From Streptomyces eurocidicus (GTDB lineage: Bacteria > Actinomycetota > Actinomycetes > Streptomycetales > Streptomycetaceae): a stretch of DNA of 64,000 nt. Positions 16,812 through 25,109 of the stretch are shown here, one piece after another (positions within the stretch are counted from its first letter, which is position 1; the number at the start of each line of letters is the position of its first letter). The notes beneath the pieces are model-generated. The model had not been told where the DNA came from, ran no database searches, and was given only the letters and a program-made list of their open reading frames with translations. Made by a program: the position numbers and the translations under genes. The stretch spans positions 496,001-560,000 of the forward strand of contig NZ_LGUI01000001.1 of NCBI RefSeq assembly GCF_002891295.1. The letters run 5' to 3'.

Positions 16812-17720
16812 ATGCGCGGCACCGCGAAGAGCAAGGTGCGCGGGGCCCTGAGGGGCGCCGTCGCGGTGGTCGCGGCGGCTTCGACGGCTCTGCTCGTCAC
16901 GTCCTGTGACGGCCAGCACGACGCCGGGAACGACGCCGCCCCGCACGCCTCCGCCGCGCGGCCGAGCCCCTCCCCCACCCCCGACTGGAACCCGAGACCG
17001 CAGTCCATCGCCTCCCTCGGCGACTCCATCACGCGCGGCTTCGACGCCTGCTCGGTCCTCAAGGACTGCCCCGAGGCGTCCTGGGCCACCGGCACCAAGG
17101 TCGACAGCCTCGCCCGCCGGCTGCTGCCCTCCCCCGCGACCAGCAGCTGGAACCTCGCGAAGACCGGCGCCCGCATGGCGGACCTCCCGGACCAGATGCA
17201 CACCGCCGTCGAGCGGAAGCCGCAGCTGGTGACCGTCCTCGTGGGCGCCAACGACGCCTGCCGCAACGAGGTCTCCTACATGACCCCGGTGGACGACTTC
17301 CGCGCCGACTTCGAGTCCTCGGTCGCGGAGCTGCGCAAGGCGCTGCCCAAGTCCCAGCTGTACGTGGCCAGCGTGCCGGACCTGAAGCGGCTGTGGACGG
17401 CCGGGCGGAACAACGGCCTCGCCAAGACGGTCTGGAAGCTGGGCCTGTGCCCGACGATGCTCCGCGACCCGGACGCCCAGGACCCTGCCTCGGAGGAGCG
17501 CCGCGCACAGGTCGACAAGCGGGTGGGCGAGTACAACGCCGTACTGAAGGACGTGTGCCGGCGGGACAAGCTGTGCCGCTACGACGCGTCGGTGCACAGT
17601 TACGACTTCGACGGTGACCAGCTGAGCAAGTGGGACTGGTTCCACCCGAGCAAGAGCGGGCAGGGACGGCTGGCGGAGATGGCCTACCGCGAGATCACGG
17701 CGGTCCGCCCCACGGGGTGA
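16812..17720 (+). CDS. SGNH/GDSL-type hydrolase lipoprotein
   Basis: 302 residues. The signal peptide ends in the lipobox LLVTSC (lipidated Cys32), and a Pro/Ser-rich linker follows. The SGNH hydrolase domain shows block I GDSIT (Ser72), block III GANDAC and block V DWFHPS with the catalytic Asp/His. It likely deacylates lipids or wall polymers on the outer face of the membrane; the substrate is unknown. Followed by a strong hairpin, so monocistronic. Confidence 0.88.
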   Translation: MRGTAKSKVRGALRGAVAVVAAASTALLVTSCDGQHDAGNDAAPHASAARPSPSPTPDWNPRPQSIASLGDSITRGFDACSVLKDCPEASWATGTKVDSLARRLLPSPATSSWNLAKTGARMADLPDQMHTAVERKPQLVTVLVGANDACRNEVSYMTPVDDFRADFESSVAELRKALPKSQLYVASVPDLKRLWTAGRNNGLAKTVWKLGLCPTMLRDPDAQDPASEERRAQVDKRVGEYNAVLKDVCRRDKLCRYDASVHSYDFDGDQLSKWDWFHPSKSGQGRLAEMAYREITAVRPTG

Positions 17721-17744
17721 CGGCTCGCCGCCACCGGCCGAGGA

Positions 17745-17774
17745 GGGGCGGGGCCCGTCAGGGAACCCCGCCCC
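17745..17774 (+). terminator. Terminator after the SGNH lipoprotein gene
   Basis: GGGGCGGGG (17745-17753) and CCCCGCCCC (17766-17774) form a perfect 9-bp stem with a 12-base loop, 25 bases after the stop codon. Confidence 0.7.
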
Positions 17775-18052
17775 GGTCTCGCCGGGCCGGACGACCGCCC
17801 GGGTGCGGCCGTACGGCGGGCCGTACGGCGAAGACGCGGGGGCCCGAGGCGATAACCTGGGCCGCCCTCCGGTCGAACCGCGCCGCGGTGTGCGCGGACG
17901 CGGACCGCCGACCGGACATCCGTACCCTCGCTCCAGATGCCCGGCCCTCGGCGACCGGTCGATAAGCCCAAGCCATGGCCAGAGGCGTAAGCCGGGACCA
18001 CCCGCGCCTTCTGCCGAGCACGGTATCGGATGAACACACCTTCCTCATAAGC

Positions 18053-18078
18053 AAGTTCACCCCCACGCGGGTCAACTT
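18053..18078. promoter_or_regulatory. 26-bp inverted repeat upstream of MarR-like gene
   Basis: AAGTTCACCC (18053-18062) and GGGTCAACTT (18069-18078) pair at 9 of 10 positions around CCACGC. It lies 26 bases before the -35 element of the next gene. It could bind an autoregulating dimer. The stretch 17775-18052 shows nothing else recognisable. Confidence 0.4.
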
Positions 18079-18103
18079 CGCGCGTCCGGCCGCTCGCGCC
18101 GCC

Positions 18104-18134
18104 TTGACCTCGACCGGACTTGAGGTCCTACGTT
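18104..18134 (+). promoter_or_regulatory. SoxR/MerR-type promoter with 19-bp spacer
   Basis: TTGACC (18104-18109) and TACGTT (18129-18134) are 19 bp apart. The spacer region holds an imperfect dyad GACCTCGA...TTGAGGTC (18106-18127), close to the CCTCAAG/CTTGAGG half-sites of SoxR boxes. The ATG follows 7 bases after the -10. No SoxR gene is in the window. Confidence 0.65.
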
Positions 18135-18141
18135 CCGGGTC

Positions 18142-18582
18142 ATGACGACGCCCACCGCCCCCACCGAACCCGCACCGCCCGCCGCGCTCCTGGCCTGGAA
18201 GGCGTACAAGTCGATCCTCGCGCACGTCCAGAGCGGACTGGCCCTCACCGACGTCACCCAGCCGATGTGGTGGACCCTCAACCACGTCTCCAAGGCCCCC
18301 ACCGGCCTGACCCGCACCGAGGTCCGCTCCCGCCTCAAGGTCTATGACATGGACCCCGATCTCATGCTCCACGCCGTCGACAGCCTTCTCCACCGGGGGT
18401 GGCTCGCGGCGGAGGGGGATGTCGTGGTGCTGACGGACGCGGGACGTGAGGGGATGGAGCGGGTGCGGGAGACGATGGCGGGGGTACGAGCCGCATTGCA
18501 TGCGGGGATCTCTGACGAGGAGTACGGGGTCGCTGTGGCGGTGCTTCAGCGTTTGATCGCGAATGCGGGTGGTGGGGCCTGA
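18142..18582 (+). CDS. MarR-like winged-helix protein
   Basis: 146 residues. A central winged helix contains LTRTEVRSRLKVYDMDPDLM and a wing with AEGDVVVLTDAGREGMERV; the C-terminal helices would dimerise. It resembles short MarR/PadR-like regulators, but the recognition helix is weakly conserved, so DNA binding is inferred. The promoter directly upstream has MerR/SoxR geometry, suggesting redox or electrophile induction. The ATG has no Shine-Dalgarno and is probably leaderless. Confidence 0.7.
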   Translation: MTTPTAPTEPAPPAALLAWKAYKSILAHVQSGLALTDVTQPMWWTLNHVSKAPTGLTRTEVRSRLKVYDMDPDLMLHAVDSLLHRGWLAAEGDVVVLTDAGREGMERVRETMAGVRAALHAGISDEEYGVAVAVLQRLIANAGGGA

Positions 18583-19070
18583 GGGGTTTTCCCCGCCCCG
18601 CCCCTTCCCGCTGTATCCGATATGCGGCTCCGCCGCGTGGCGGGGGCTGCGCCCCCGGGCCCCGGCCGCGCTGACGCGCGGTGGCCTCAAGCTCCCCCGG
18701 CTACCGCTGGGAGGTGCCCCCAGCCGGGCTTGATCCTGGCCCGCGTCGGGGCCGGGGCGGGATCCGGGGCCCGCGCCGGGGCCGGATCCGGTCAGGGGCG
18801 GCGCTCCCCGAAGCGCTCGGATCTCGCCCGGGCCTGCGCCGGGTCCGGTTCGCCGGGGGCGGCGTTCTCCCCCGGGCCCGGGCCCATCCCGACCTTCCCG
18901 CAGAGCGGGATCCCTGCCCGGTACGGGCAACCACATTCAGCCCGGCCTGCGATTGAGGCCACCGCGCGGAGCGCGGCCGGGTCTGGGGCGGAGCCCCCGC
19001 CACGCGGCGGAGCCGCACATCGGATGCAGCGGGAAGGGGCGGGGCTGGGGAACAAACCCCCGACCACCCC
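18583..19070. repeat. Dispersed repeat elements (copy 3, composite) between convergent genes
   Basis: Contains two outward arms: CCCCGCCCCTTCCCGCTGTA near 18594-18613 and GGGAAGGGGCGGGG near 19030-19043. Also present are the CGGCTACCGCTGGGAGG module (about 18700) and a degraded core near 18938-18960 (CAGCCCGGCCTGCGATTGAG). No gene is seen in this 500-bp interval. Confidence 0.7.
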
Positions 19071-19085
19071 GGTGACGGCAACGGA

Positions 19086-19277
19086 TCAAAGCAAGTGATC
19101 GGCCTTACCGGCCTTGATGTCACGGATCAGAGCGCGGAGCGCGTCCCGCGAATCGGTGAGATAACGGTCCTCCGCGCCGCTGACGGCGATGTACGCATTG
19201 CCAACGGCGTCGATGCCTATTCGGAAGCAATTGTTCCCAGCGCCGCAGAACGGCTCTTCCCAGACGATGTGGTTCAT
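19086..19277 (-). CDS. DUF397-type small protein
   Basis: 63 residues. It starts MNHIVWEEPFCGAGNNCFRI and has the Trp, Gly-rich turn and Asn-Cys typical of DUF397, then a short C-terminal helix. Such proteins lie beside XRE/DUF5753 regulators in Streptomyces, where BldB/WhiJ-type pairs affect development or antibiotic production. GGAAGG lies 7 bases before the ATG. The gene begins 11 bases after the XRE stop and is surely co-transcribed. It may antagonise the regulator (inference). Confidence 0.75.
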   Translation of the reverse strand: MNHIVWEEPFCGAGNNCFRIGIDAVGNAYIAVSGAEDRYLTDSRDALRALIRDIKAGKADHLL

Positions 19278-19288
19278 GATTGCCTTCC

Positions 19289-20140
19289 TCAAAGATCACG
19301 GGTGATGTGATGGATGAAGTCACGTGACCGCACCGGATCGAGGGCATTGCGCTCCATCCAGTCCAGATGCGCCCCATAACGGGCCACCTGCGCCTCCGCG
19401 TACTCAAAGCACGGGCCCCCGGCCGAGTCGAGCTGCACGCAATCGAGCTGGGGCACGGGCCCCTCGGCATACAGCGTCGCGTGACCCGCGCCGGGAAACG
19501 CCCCCGTTTCGACGGGCAGCACGCGCAGTTCGAGATGGTGGCGCTCGGACATGAGCACAAGGTGGTTCAGCTGCTCCAGCGTCACCTTCCTGCCTCCGAA
19601 CTGCATGCGCAGCGCGGCCTCGTGGATGTACCCCACGTAATCGAGCGGGCTGTCCCCCTCGAAGACCTGCTGTCGTTGCATCCGATGCGCCACGTGGAGT
19701 TCGACCTCCAGGCGGGGCATGGGCGGAATCACCGACCCGAAGATGGCGCGCGCGTACTCCTCCGTCTGGAGAAGTCCGGGCAGGTGCATGACCTGCGAAG
19801 TGCGTACCCGCACCGCGTGCCACTCCAACTCCGCGATGTCCAGGAGACCCGCCGCCAATGTGCCTCGGAACTGCTCCCACCAGCCGCGCTTGCGGTCGGC
19901 GGCCATGTCCACGAGAGCCTCGACATAACGCGCGTCGGTACATGCGTAGTTGCAGGCCAAGGTCCGCAGACGGTCAGGCGTGATCGCGCGCACACCGGAC
20001 TCGATATTGGAGATCTTCGTACGGTCGATGCCGAGCAGCCTGGCCGCATAGTCGGTCGAGCGCCCGGCGGCCAACCTCATTTTGCGCAGCTCGGTGCCCA
20101 GTCGCTTCTGTCGTTCGGTAGGTGTCGTCCTTGGCGGCAT
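19289..20140 (-). CDS. XRE-family regulator with DUF5753 domain
   Basis: 283 residues. The N-terminal HTH (about 14-70) includes LGTELRKMRLAAGRSTDYAA and RLLGIDRTKISNIESGVR. The C-terminal DUF5753 domain (about 95-280) has LLQTEEYARAIF and a ligand-pocket-like beta region. WhiJ-type regulators with this layout repress until relieved by a partner protein. GGAAGGT precedes the ATG. The upstream region carries three GTGGCAC half-sites that may be its operator. Confidence 0.9.
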   Translation of the reverse strand: MPPRTTPTERQKRLGTELRKMRLAAGRSTDYAARLLGIDRTKISNIESGVRAITPDRLRTLACNYACTDARYVEALVDMAADRKRGWWEQFRGTLAAGLLDIAELEWHAVRVRTSQVMHLPGLLQTEEYARAIFGSVIPPMPRLEVELHVAHRMQRQQVFEGDSPLDYVGYIHEAALRMQFGGRKVTLEQLNHLVLMSERHHLELRVLPVETGAFPGAGHATLYAEGPVPQLDCVQLDSAGGPCFEYAEAQVARYGAHLDWMERNALDPVRSRDFIHHITRDL

Positions 20141-20224
20141 GCCACCTTCCTACAACGCGGCACCGGGACGCCTCACACCCACGATCCAGCGTTCACCCGA
20201 TCGAGGCAATAACCCCCGAAGGGT

Positions 20225-20263
20225 GTGGCACTGGTGCCACGTCGTCATTACTTTTAGTGCCAC
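20225..20263. promoter_or_regulatory. Three GTGGCAC half-sites upstream of the XRE gene
   Basis: GTGGCAC (20225-20231) and GTGCCAC (20234-20240) form a perfect 7-bp-arm inverted repeat around TG. A third GTGCCAC lies at 20257-20263. They flank an A+T-rich stretch (ACTAAAAGTAATGA on the minus strand) able to hold a -10. Probably the autoregulatory operator of the XRE gene. Confidence 0.55.
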
Positions 20264-20278
20264 ATCGCTTAAGAGGCG

Positions 20279-21096
20279 CTAACAAAGGCGTTTAACGTGA
20301 CGGTGGGTGATGAGGCAGGTGGCGAGGCCGAGGAATGCCTCGTGGATGTCATCGCGCCGCTCCCACCGGATCCGCAGGCGGCGAAAGCCGTGCAGCCAGG
20401 CGATCGTCCGTTCCACCACCCACCTGAAGGTGCCCAGGCCGGAGCCGTGTTCCCTGCCCCGTTCGGCGATGACCGGGCGGATGCCTCGTTGCCAGAGCAG
20501 GCGCCGGTACTTGTCGTGGTCGTAGCCGCGGTCCGCGAGCAGGGCATCCGGCCGCCGGCGGGGGCGGCCGACCGTACCGGCCACGGCGGGGACCTTGTCG
20601 AGCAGGGGCAGAAGCTGCGTGACATCGTTACGGTTCCCACCGGTCAGCGACACCGCGAGTGGGATGCCCTGTCCGTCGGTCAGGACGTGGTGCTTGCTGC
20701 CCGGCCGCCCACGGTCGACCGGGCTGGGCCCGCTTTTGGGCCCCGCCGGGCCGCCCTCACATGGGAGGAGTCGATCACCGCCCGCGACCAGTCCAGCTTG
20801 CCCTTCGGCCGCAGCTTCCTCAGCAGCACCACATGCAACTGGTCCCAGACGCCGGCGTCGTTCCACGCGGCCAGCCGCCGCCAGCACGTCATACCTGAGC
20901 CGAAGCCCAACTCCTGCGGCAGATACTCCCACTGAATGCCCGTATGCAGCACGAACAGGATCCCGCACAACGCCTGCCGATCCGGCACCCTCGGCCGGCC
21001 CTCCACCAGCTTCGGCCCCGGCCCGGGCAGCAACGGCTCCACCAGCGACCACAGCTCATCCGACACGATCCACGGCCGCGACTGACGTTTCCCCAC
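20279..21096 (-). CDS. IS5-type DDE transposase made by -1 frameshift
   Basis: Frame A (GTG 21096 down to 20680) gives the N-terminal part with VSDELWSLVEPLLPGPGP and the first catalytic Asp in AVIDSSHVRAARRGPK. Frame B (ending 20279) supplies GSKHHVLTD, the second Asp in LLADRGYDHDKY and the Glu in RWVVERTIAWLHGFRRLRIR. The frames join at the canonical slippery heptamer C CCA AAA (20740-20734), giving a fusion of about 272 residues. All three DDE residues are present, so the enzyme may be active. Confidence 0.85.
20734..20740 (-). other. Programmed -1 frameshift heptamer CCCAAAA
   Basis: In frame A the codons read GGC CCA AAA GCG; the heptamer C CCA AAA fits X XXY YYZ. After slipping, the next codon is AGC, which enters frame B (P-K-S-G-P). 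Frameshifting here is known for several IS5-group elements. Confidence 0.75.
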
Positions 21097-21300
21097 GGCC
21101 AGACCAACGAGCAGACAAGCCCACAGTCACACGATCAACAGCTTTTGTTAGAGCCAGTAAGCGCAACGTGAGCCGGAAGCGCATCGGCGCGAGCACGCCC
21201 GCACACTCCTGCCCTGGGAGAGGCATGCCCCCGCCCAGGGAGACAAGCCACCGGCCACTGCGTGCGCACCCCAACACCCCACACCATTGGGAGCCGCCGC

Positions 21301-21822
21301 ATGCCCATGCAGCCCCTCACCCTCTGCCCCCTGATCGTTCAGGACGTCACCCTCCACCCCGAGCAGGACCCCGCCCCGCCAAAGGACCCCGCCGGGCTGG
21401 CGTACAGCTTCACCGTGCCCGCCGAACCCCGTTCACCCGCCGTCGCCCGCAGGACCGTAAGGGCGGCCCTGTACGCCCACGGGCTGGCCGAATTCGTCGA
21501 CCCGGCGCTCCAGGCGATCTCCGAACTGGTCACCTGCGGAGCCCTGTTCGCGCCGGGGCAGGACCTCTACTACTCCCTCCGCTGGCGTGACGGCGTCCTC
21601 CGGCTCGTCAACTGGGACCCGCACAGCAGCCACAGCGACCCCGCGCAGGCCGCGCTGTGCACCGGCAGCAGGAAGCGCCTCCTGCTCCTCCTCGCCTGCG
21701 TCGTCCGCGAGTGCGACGGGACCTGGGGCATCAGCGAACCCGCCCCGGCCACGGAAGGCACCAGGGTATGGGCCAACCTGCCCGAAGCCGGGGCGAAGTC
21801 CTACGGAGTACGACGCTGCTGA
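21301..21822 (+). CDS. Degenerate HATPase-like protein (AbaA/anti-sigma-kinase type)
   Basis: 173 residues. It resembles the short Streptomyces ATP-binding (HATPase_c_2) proteins that neighbour XRE/DUF397 pairs: VARRTVRAALYAHGLAEFVD then ALQAISELVTCGALFAPG. The usual N-box is ELVTNA; here Asn is replaced by Cys, and no clear G-box (DxGxG) is present, so ATP binding is doubtful. GGGAG (21290-21294 region) precedes ATG 21301. The gene is divergent from the XRE gene but now separated from it by the insertion sequence. Confidence 0.6.
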   Translation: MPMQPLTLCPLIVQDVTLHPEQDPAPPKDPAGLAYSFTVPAEPRSPAVARRTVRAALYAHGLAEFVDPALQAISELVTCGALFAPGQDLYYSLRWRDGVLRLVNWDPHSSHSDPAQAALCTGSRKRLLLLLACVVRECDGTWGISEPAPATEGTRVWANLPEAGAKSYGVRRC

Positions 21823-21833
21823 GGCCGGTCGAA

Positions 21834-21857
21834 CGGGGACGGCGAGCGTCGTCCCCG
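21834..21857. terminator. Hairpin between convergent genes
   Basis: CGGGGACG (21834-21841) pairs perfectly with CGTCCCCG (21850-21857) between the ATPase-like gene and the convergent SpaA-protein gene; could terminate both. Confidence 0.5.
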
Positions 21858-21871
21858 CCCGGCGCCCGGGG

Positions 21872-23668
21872 TCACCTCCCGCCGTCCCCCTTCCCCTTCC
21901 CCGGTTCTCCCGGGGCGTTCTTCAGGGTCACCTTCACGCCCGCCGTCGCGTTCGCCGCCGTCAGGGCGTACGGCCCCGACACCGGGTTCTTCGGCATCAC
22001 GTAGCCCTCGGGGACCGCCGTCTCGCGCAGGTAGTACGTGCCGAGCGGCTGGTTCGGGAAGGTGCAGCGGCCTTGCCGGTCCGTGGCGCAGCCGGTGCCG
22101 ACGCGGGTGTCGGGCCGGGTGCCGGTGGTCTGGAGCCCGGTGACGCCGTTGGTCTCGCGCCAGAGTTCGAAGACGGCGCCCTGAAGCGGGTGCTTGGTCT
22201 TGGCGTTCTGCTTCACCAGGTGGACCGTCCCGGTCGGCTCCACGGGCTTGGTGTTCGTGACCGTCACGGAGACGCCCTGTGCGGCATTGGCCGCCGTCAG
22301 GGTCAGTGGGCCGAAGACCGTGGTCGCCGGGGCCGGGTAGCCGGCCGGGGGCCGGGTCTCCTGCCAGTAGTACGTCCCGGTCTCCACCGTGCTGCGGCAC
22401 TCGCCCTTCGCGTCGGTGGTGCAGACACCGCCCACCGGGGTGTCCCGGCCGTCCCCGGCGGTCTGGAGCCCGGCGACGTCGTTCGTCTCGCGCCACAGCT
22501 GGAACCGGGCGCCCGGCAGGACGTTCCCGCTCTGGGCGTCCTTCTTGACCACTGTGACGTTCCCGCGCGTCGGGGGCGGCGGCGCGCAGTCGGGGAGGTC
22601 ACCGTTGAAGGGGTACGCGTGGATCTCCTGCCCGCCCCCGCCCGTCGCGGCGGACGTGTGGGTCAGGGACCCGGTGGTGAGGAAGCGGCCGTTGATGCCG
22701 GGCAGGGTGACCGTCGTCTCGCCCGCCCGGTTTCCGGCCAGGATGCTGCCCTGGAACTGGCCGGTGCCCTTGAGCTCTACGGTGGCCGCGTCGGGGAAGT
22801 TCCACAGCAGCCGCTCCCGCAGCCTGTTCAGCGGGGTGTCGTCGGTGAGACCGCCGCTGAAGGTGTTGATGACGCGGGCGGGGCCGGTCAGGTTGACCAG
22901 GATCGTCGCCTCCGGCGGGATGTTGAGGAAGCGGACGCCCTGCTGCGCTCCGTCGCGTCCGACGAGGTCGAAGTCGACGTTGAAGACCTGGAGCCGCGAG
23001 GTGCCGTCGCCGGTGAACAGGGTCTCCGCCATCGTGTTCCGGGCGGTCCCGGTGGCCGGGCGGCCCTGTCCGTCGGCGCCGTGGGCGTAGCAGCGGCTGG
23101 CCGTGGCCAGTTCGTCGCGCAGCCGCTCGTAAGGCTGGGCGGCGTTCGGGTCGAGGGTGTTGCGGCCCCTGATCGTGCCGGTGGCCGGGCCCGCGTGCCG
23201 GACCACGCCGGCCTCCGCGTCCAGGATCTGATCGGGGGCGATCCGGACCGCGCCCCCGGTGGTCAGCCAGTCCGTGCCCGGGGAGGGCGGCACCCGGGAG
23301 CCGACGCCCGCCACGCCGATGTTGTACAGGCGGCTGACGCCGGAGACCTTCTCCATGTCGAAGGAGCCGAGGGTGACGACCTTGCCCTCGGCCTCCGCCG
23401 CGCGCCCGCGCACCCTGAAGTCACCGCCGACGAAGACGTTGATGTTGTCGTCCCGCCCGGCGATCGGGCCGTTGCTCACCTGTGGGTAGACGGCGGGGCA
23501 GTCGCCGGGCAGGCAGGGTCCCAGACCGCCGGGGAGGGGCGCGGCGACGGCGGGTACGGCCGTCCCCATGATCGCGAGCGCCATGAGACAGGCCACCGTG
23601 CGCAGCGGTGGGCCGGGGCGCCACCAGGACCGGGAAACGTCAGGAGCTGGATTCGGACCCTTGTTCAT
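21872..23668 (-). CDS. Secreted choice-of-anchor-A protein with two SpaA (Cna-B-like) domains
   Basis: 598 residues. The signal peptide (about 22-43) ends AVPAVAA. A choice-of-anchor-A domain (about 60-370, with [16 protein letters not shown] and GRNTLD) is followed by two tandem SpaA prealbumin-like domains (about 385-485 and 490-590). Each has GA-x-F-x-LWRETN, a QET/RET segment with PP/PEGY and a Lys near its start, suited to intramolecular isopeptide bonds. The C-terminus ends GKGKGDGGR without an LPxTG signal or membrane helix, so it is released or held non-covalently. Probably a surface or matrix adhesin. Confidence 0.82.
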   Translation of the reverse strand: MNKGPNPAPDVSRSWWRPGPPLRTVACLMALAIMGTAVPAVAAPLPGGLGPCLPGDCPAVYPQVSNGPIAGRDDNINVFVGGDFRVRGRAAEAEGKVVTLGSFDMEKVSGVSRLYNIGVAGVGSRVPPSPGTDWLTTGGAVRIAPDQILDAEAGVVRHAGPATGTIRGRNTLDPNAAQPYERLRDELATASRCYAHGADGQGRPATGTARNTMAETLFTGDGTSRLQVFNVDFDLVGRDGAQQGVRFLNIPPEATILVNLTGPARVINTFSGGLTDDTPLNRLRERLLWNFPDAATVELKGTGQFQGSILAGNRAGETTVTLPGINGRFLTTGSLTHTSAATGGGGQEIHAYPFNGDLPDCAPPPPTRGNVTVVKKDAQSGNVLPGARFQLWRETNDVAGLQTAGDGRDTPVGGVCTTDAKGECRSTVETGTYYWQETRPPAGYPAPATTVFGPLTLTAANAAQGVSVTVTNTKPVEPTGTVHLVKQNAKTKHPLQGAVFELWRETNGVTGLQTTGTRPDTRVGTGCATDRQGRCTFPNQPLGTYYLRETAVPEGYVMPKNPVSGPYALTAANATAGVKVTLKNAPGEPGKGKGDGGR

Positions 23669-23803
23669 ACCGCCCTCGCTTGGTCGACATTGTCACCCTG
23701 CGAATCATGACGATATGTCGCTATTTTGGTATGACGGCACGCCGGGACGCCGCCTCGAACAGCTCGCCTGCCCCATGTCCCGGCCCGGTCTCACGTCCCG
23801 GTC

Positions 23804-24610
23804 TCACGTCCCCGGCTTGCGCCCCCAGACGTAGACGCTGTCGTCCACCGCGAGCACGCCCCACAGCCGCTGCGCGTCCGTCACGGTGAGGTTGACGCAA
23901 CCGGCGGAGCCGCCGCCGTCGAAGAGCTCCCCCGGGTGGCCGTGGAACGCCTGTCCTCCAGAGAAGAACTGGGCGTACGGCATGGGCGCGTTGGCGTACA
24001 GCGTGGAGAAGTGGTCCTTGTGCTTCCAGTAGACCTTGTGCCACCCGGTGCGGGTCTCCTGCCCCAGCCGCCCCGTCCGTACCGCCGCCGGGCCGAAGAG
24101 GACCCGCCCGCCGTTCTGCACCCACATCAGCTGCCGGTCGAGGTCCACGCAGGCGACCTTGCGCGCGGGCGTGGGCACGGGGCACGCGCCCGCCGCGTTG
24201 GGGGCCTTCCTCGCCTGCGCCACCAGCATCGTCCGGTACGTGACCAGGCCCGCGTACCCGTCGGCCGGCTTGATGCCCTCCTTGCGCTGGAACGCGGCGA
24301 TCGCCGCGCAGTCGGCGGCGGACTGCCATCCGTCCTGGGGCCTGCCCAGGTGCTCCTCCAGTTGCCACTGGTACGGGCCCGTGCCGGCGGAACACGCGGC
24401 GGCCGCGCGCGCGGACCCGTCGGTGGCGGTCCCGGCGGTGGCGGCCGTACCGGACAGCAGCACGCCGGTGGATATCAGCAGGAGGAGCGCGAGGGCGCGG
24501 GGGGTGACAGTGCGTATGCCCGCCACTCGGGAGCCTGTGCCGCGTATGCCTGTGGCCGTGGCCGAGCGCTGACGGCGGGCCGCCGGGCGGCGTCTTCCAC
24601 GCAGCCTCAT
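23804..24610 (-). CDS. L,D-transpeptidase with N-terminal peptidoglycan-binding-like domain
   Basis: 268 residues. An arginine-rich start precedes a signal/anchor helix (about 38-55) and a PG_binding_1-like domain (about 80-135, AAIAAFQRKEGIKPADGYAG). The YkuD catalytic domain (about 150-265) has His223/His225 in AFHGHPGEL and the nucleophile Cys238 in GGSAGCVNL. It forms 3-3 peptide crosslinks or attaches proteins to the wall, outside the membrane. ATG at 24610 was chosen over upstream starts because residues before it are unlike the family. Monocistronic. Confidence 0.9.
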   Translation of the reverse strand: MRLRGRRRPAARRQRSATATGIRGTGSRVAGIRTVTPRALALLLLISTGVLLSGTAATAGTATDGSARAAAACSAGTGPYQWQLEEHLGRPQDGWQSAADCAAIAAFQRKEGIKPADGYAGLVTYRTMLVAQARKAPNAAGACPVPTPARKVACVDLDRQLMWVQNGGRVLFGPAAVRTGRLGQETRTGWHKVYWKHKDHFSTLYANAPMPYAQFFSGGQAFHGHPGELFDGGGSAGCVNLTVTDAQRLWGVLAVDDSVYVWGRKPGT

Positions 24611-24734
24611 GAGGGGGTCCCTTCGGAGATGCTCGCGGGGCCAGCCTCGCATCGCTCCCCGGCGCCCGCCTCCGGGGTCGGGCCATCCGGAGGCGGTGCG
24701 GTGGGGGGTGCGGCGGGAGGGGGTGCCGCTGCGC

Positions 24735-25065
24735 GGGGCTTTGTCCCCTACCCGCCCCTTCCCGAAACCGGGGGCAAGCCCCCGGGCCCCCGGCCGCGCT
24801 GACGCGCGGTGTCCTCAAACGCCGGACGGGCTGAGTTGTCGCCCGGAACCGGGCTGAGAGGTTGTTGCCCGGACCGGGCGGAAAGCCGAGCTCGGACCGG
24901 GCGAAAATCCAGCCCGGCTGGGGGCACCTCCTGGGGGCACCCCCAGCGGTAGCTGGGGGAGGTAGCTGGGGGAGTTTGAGGCCACCGCGCGTCAGCGCGG
25001 AACGGGGACCGGGGCGCCAGCCCCGGTTCGGGAAGGGGCGGGGTGGGGACAAAGCCCCGCGCAGC
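24735..25065. repeat. Dispersed repeat element (copy 4, long composite)
   Basis: Outer arms GCTGCGCGGGGCTTTGTCCC (about 24733) and GGGGACAAAGCCCCGCGCAG (about 25037) are inverted copies of each other. Inside are the 23-bp core (24811-24833), a module of about 90 bp (24835-24925) shared with 35000-35105, and the CCCCCAGCGGTAGCTGGGGG module near 24949. No gene is seen in this 500-bp gap. Confidence 0.78.
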
Positions 25066-25109
25066 GGACCCGCACCGCACCGCCCCACCCCTCCCCCGCC
25101 CCGCCCACC

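Larger units (their letters stand above)
20275..21155 (-). mobile_element. IS5-family insertion sequence, 881 bp, apparently complete
   Basis: Terminal inverted repeats are GGCGCTAACAAA (20275-20286) and, at the other end, the complement of GGCTCTAACAAA (21144-21155), 11 of 12 matching; similarity continues weakly inward. One transposase in two overlapping frames fills the element. The transposase stop codon lies in the left terminal repeat. No exact target duplication is visible; the flanks CGCTTA and TAAGCG would form a palindrome if joined, so the target may have been one. Confidence 0.85.

Noticed and set aside
20271..21158. Target-site duplication flanking the IS element
   Set aside because: Left AGA and right AGT do not match; no exact duplication of 2-4 bp could be defended.
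22000..23700. A 700-codon plus-strand frame opposite the SpaA protein
   Set aside because: The minus-strand frame has a signal peptide and two recognisable SpaA domains; the plus frame has none and is a GC-bias shadow.
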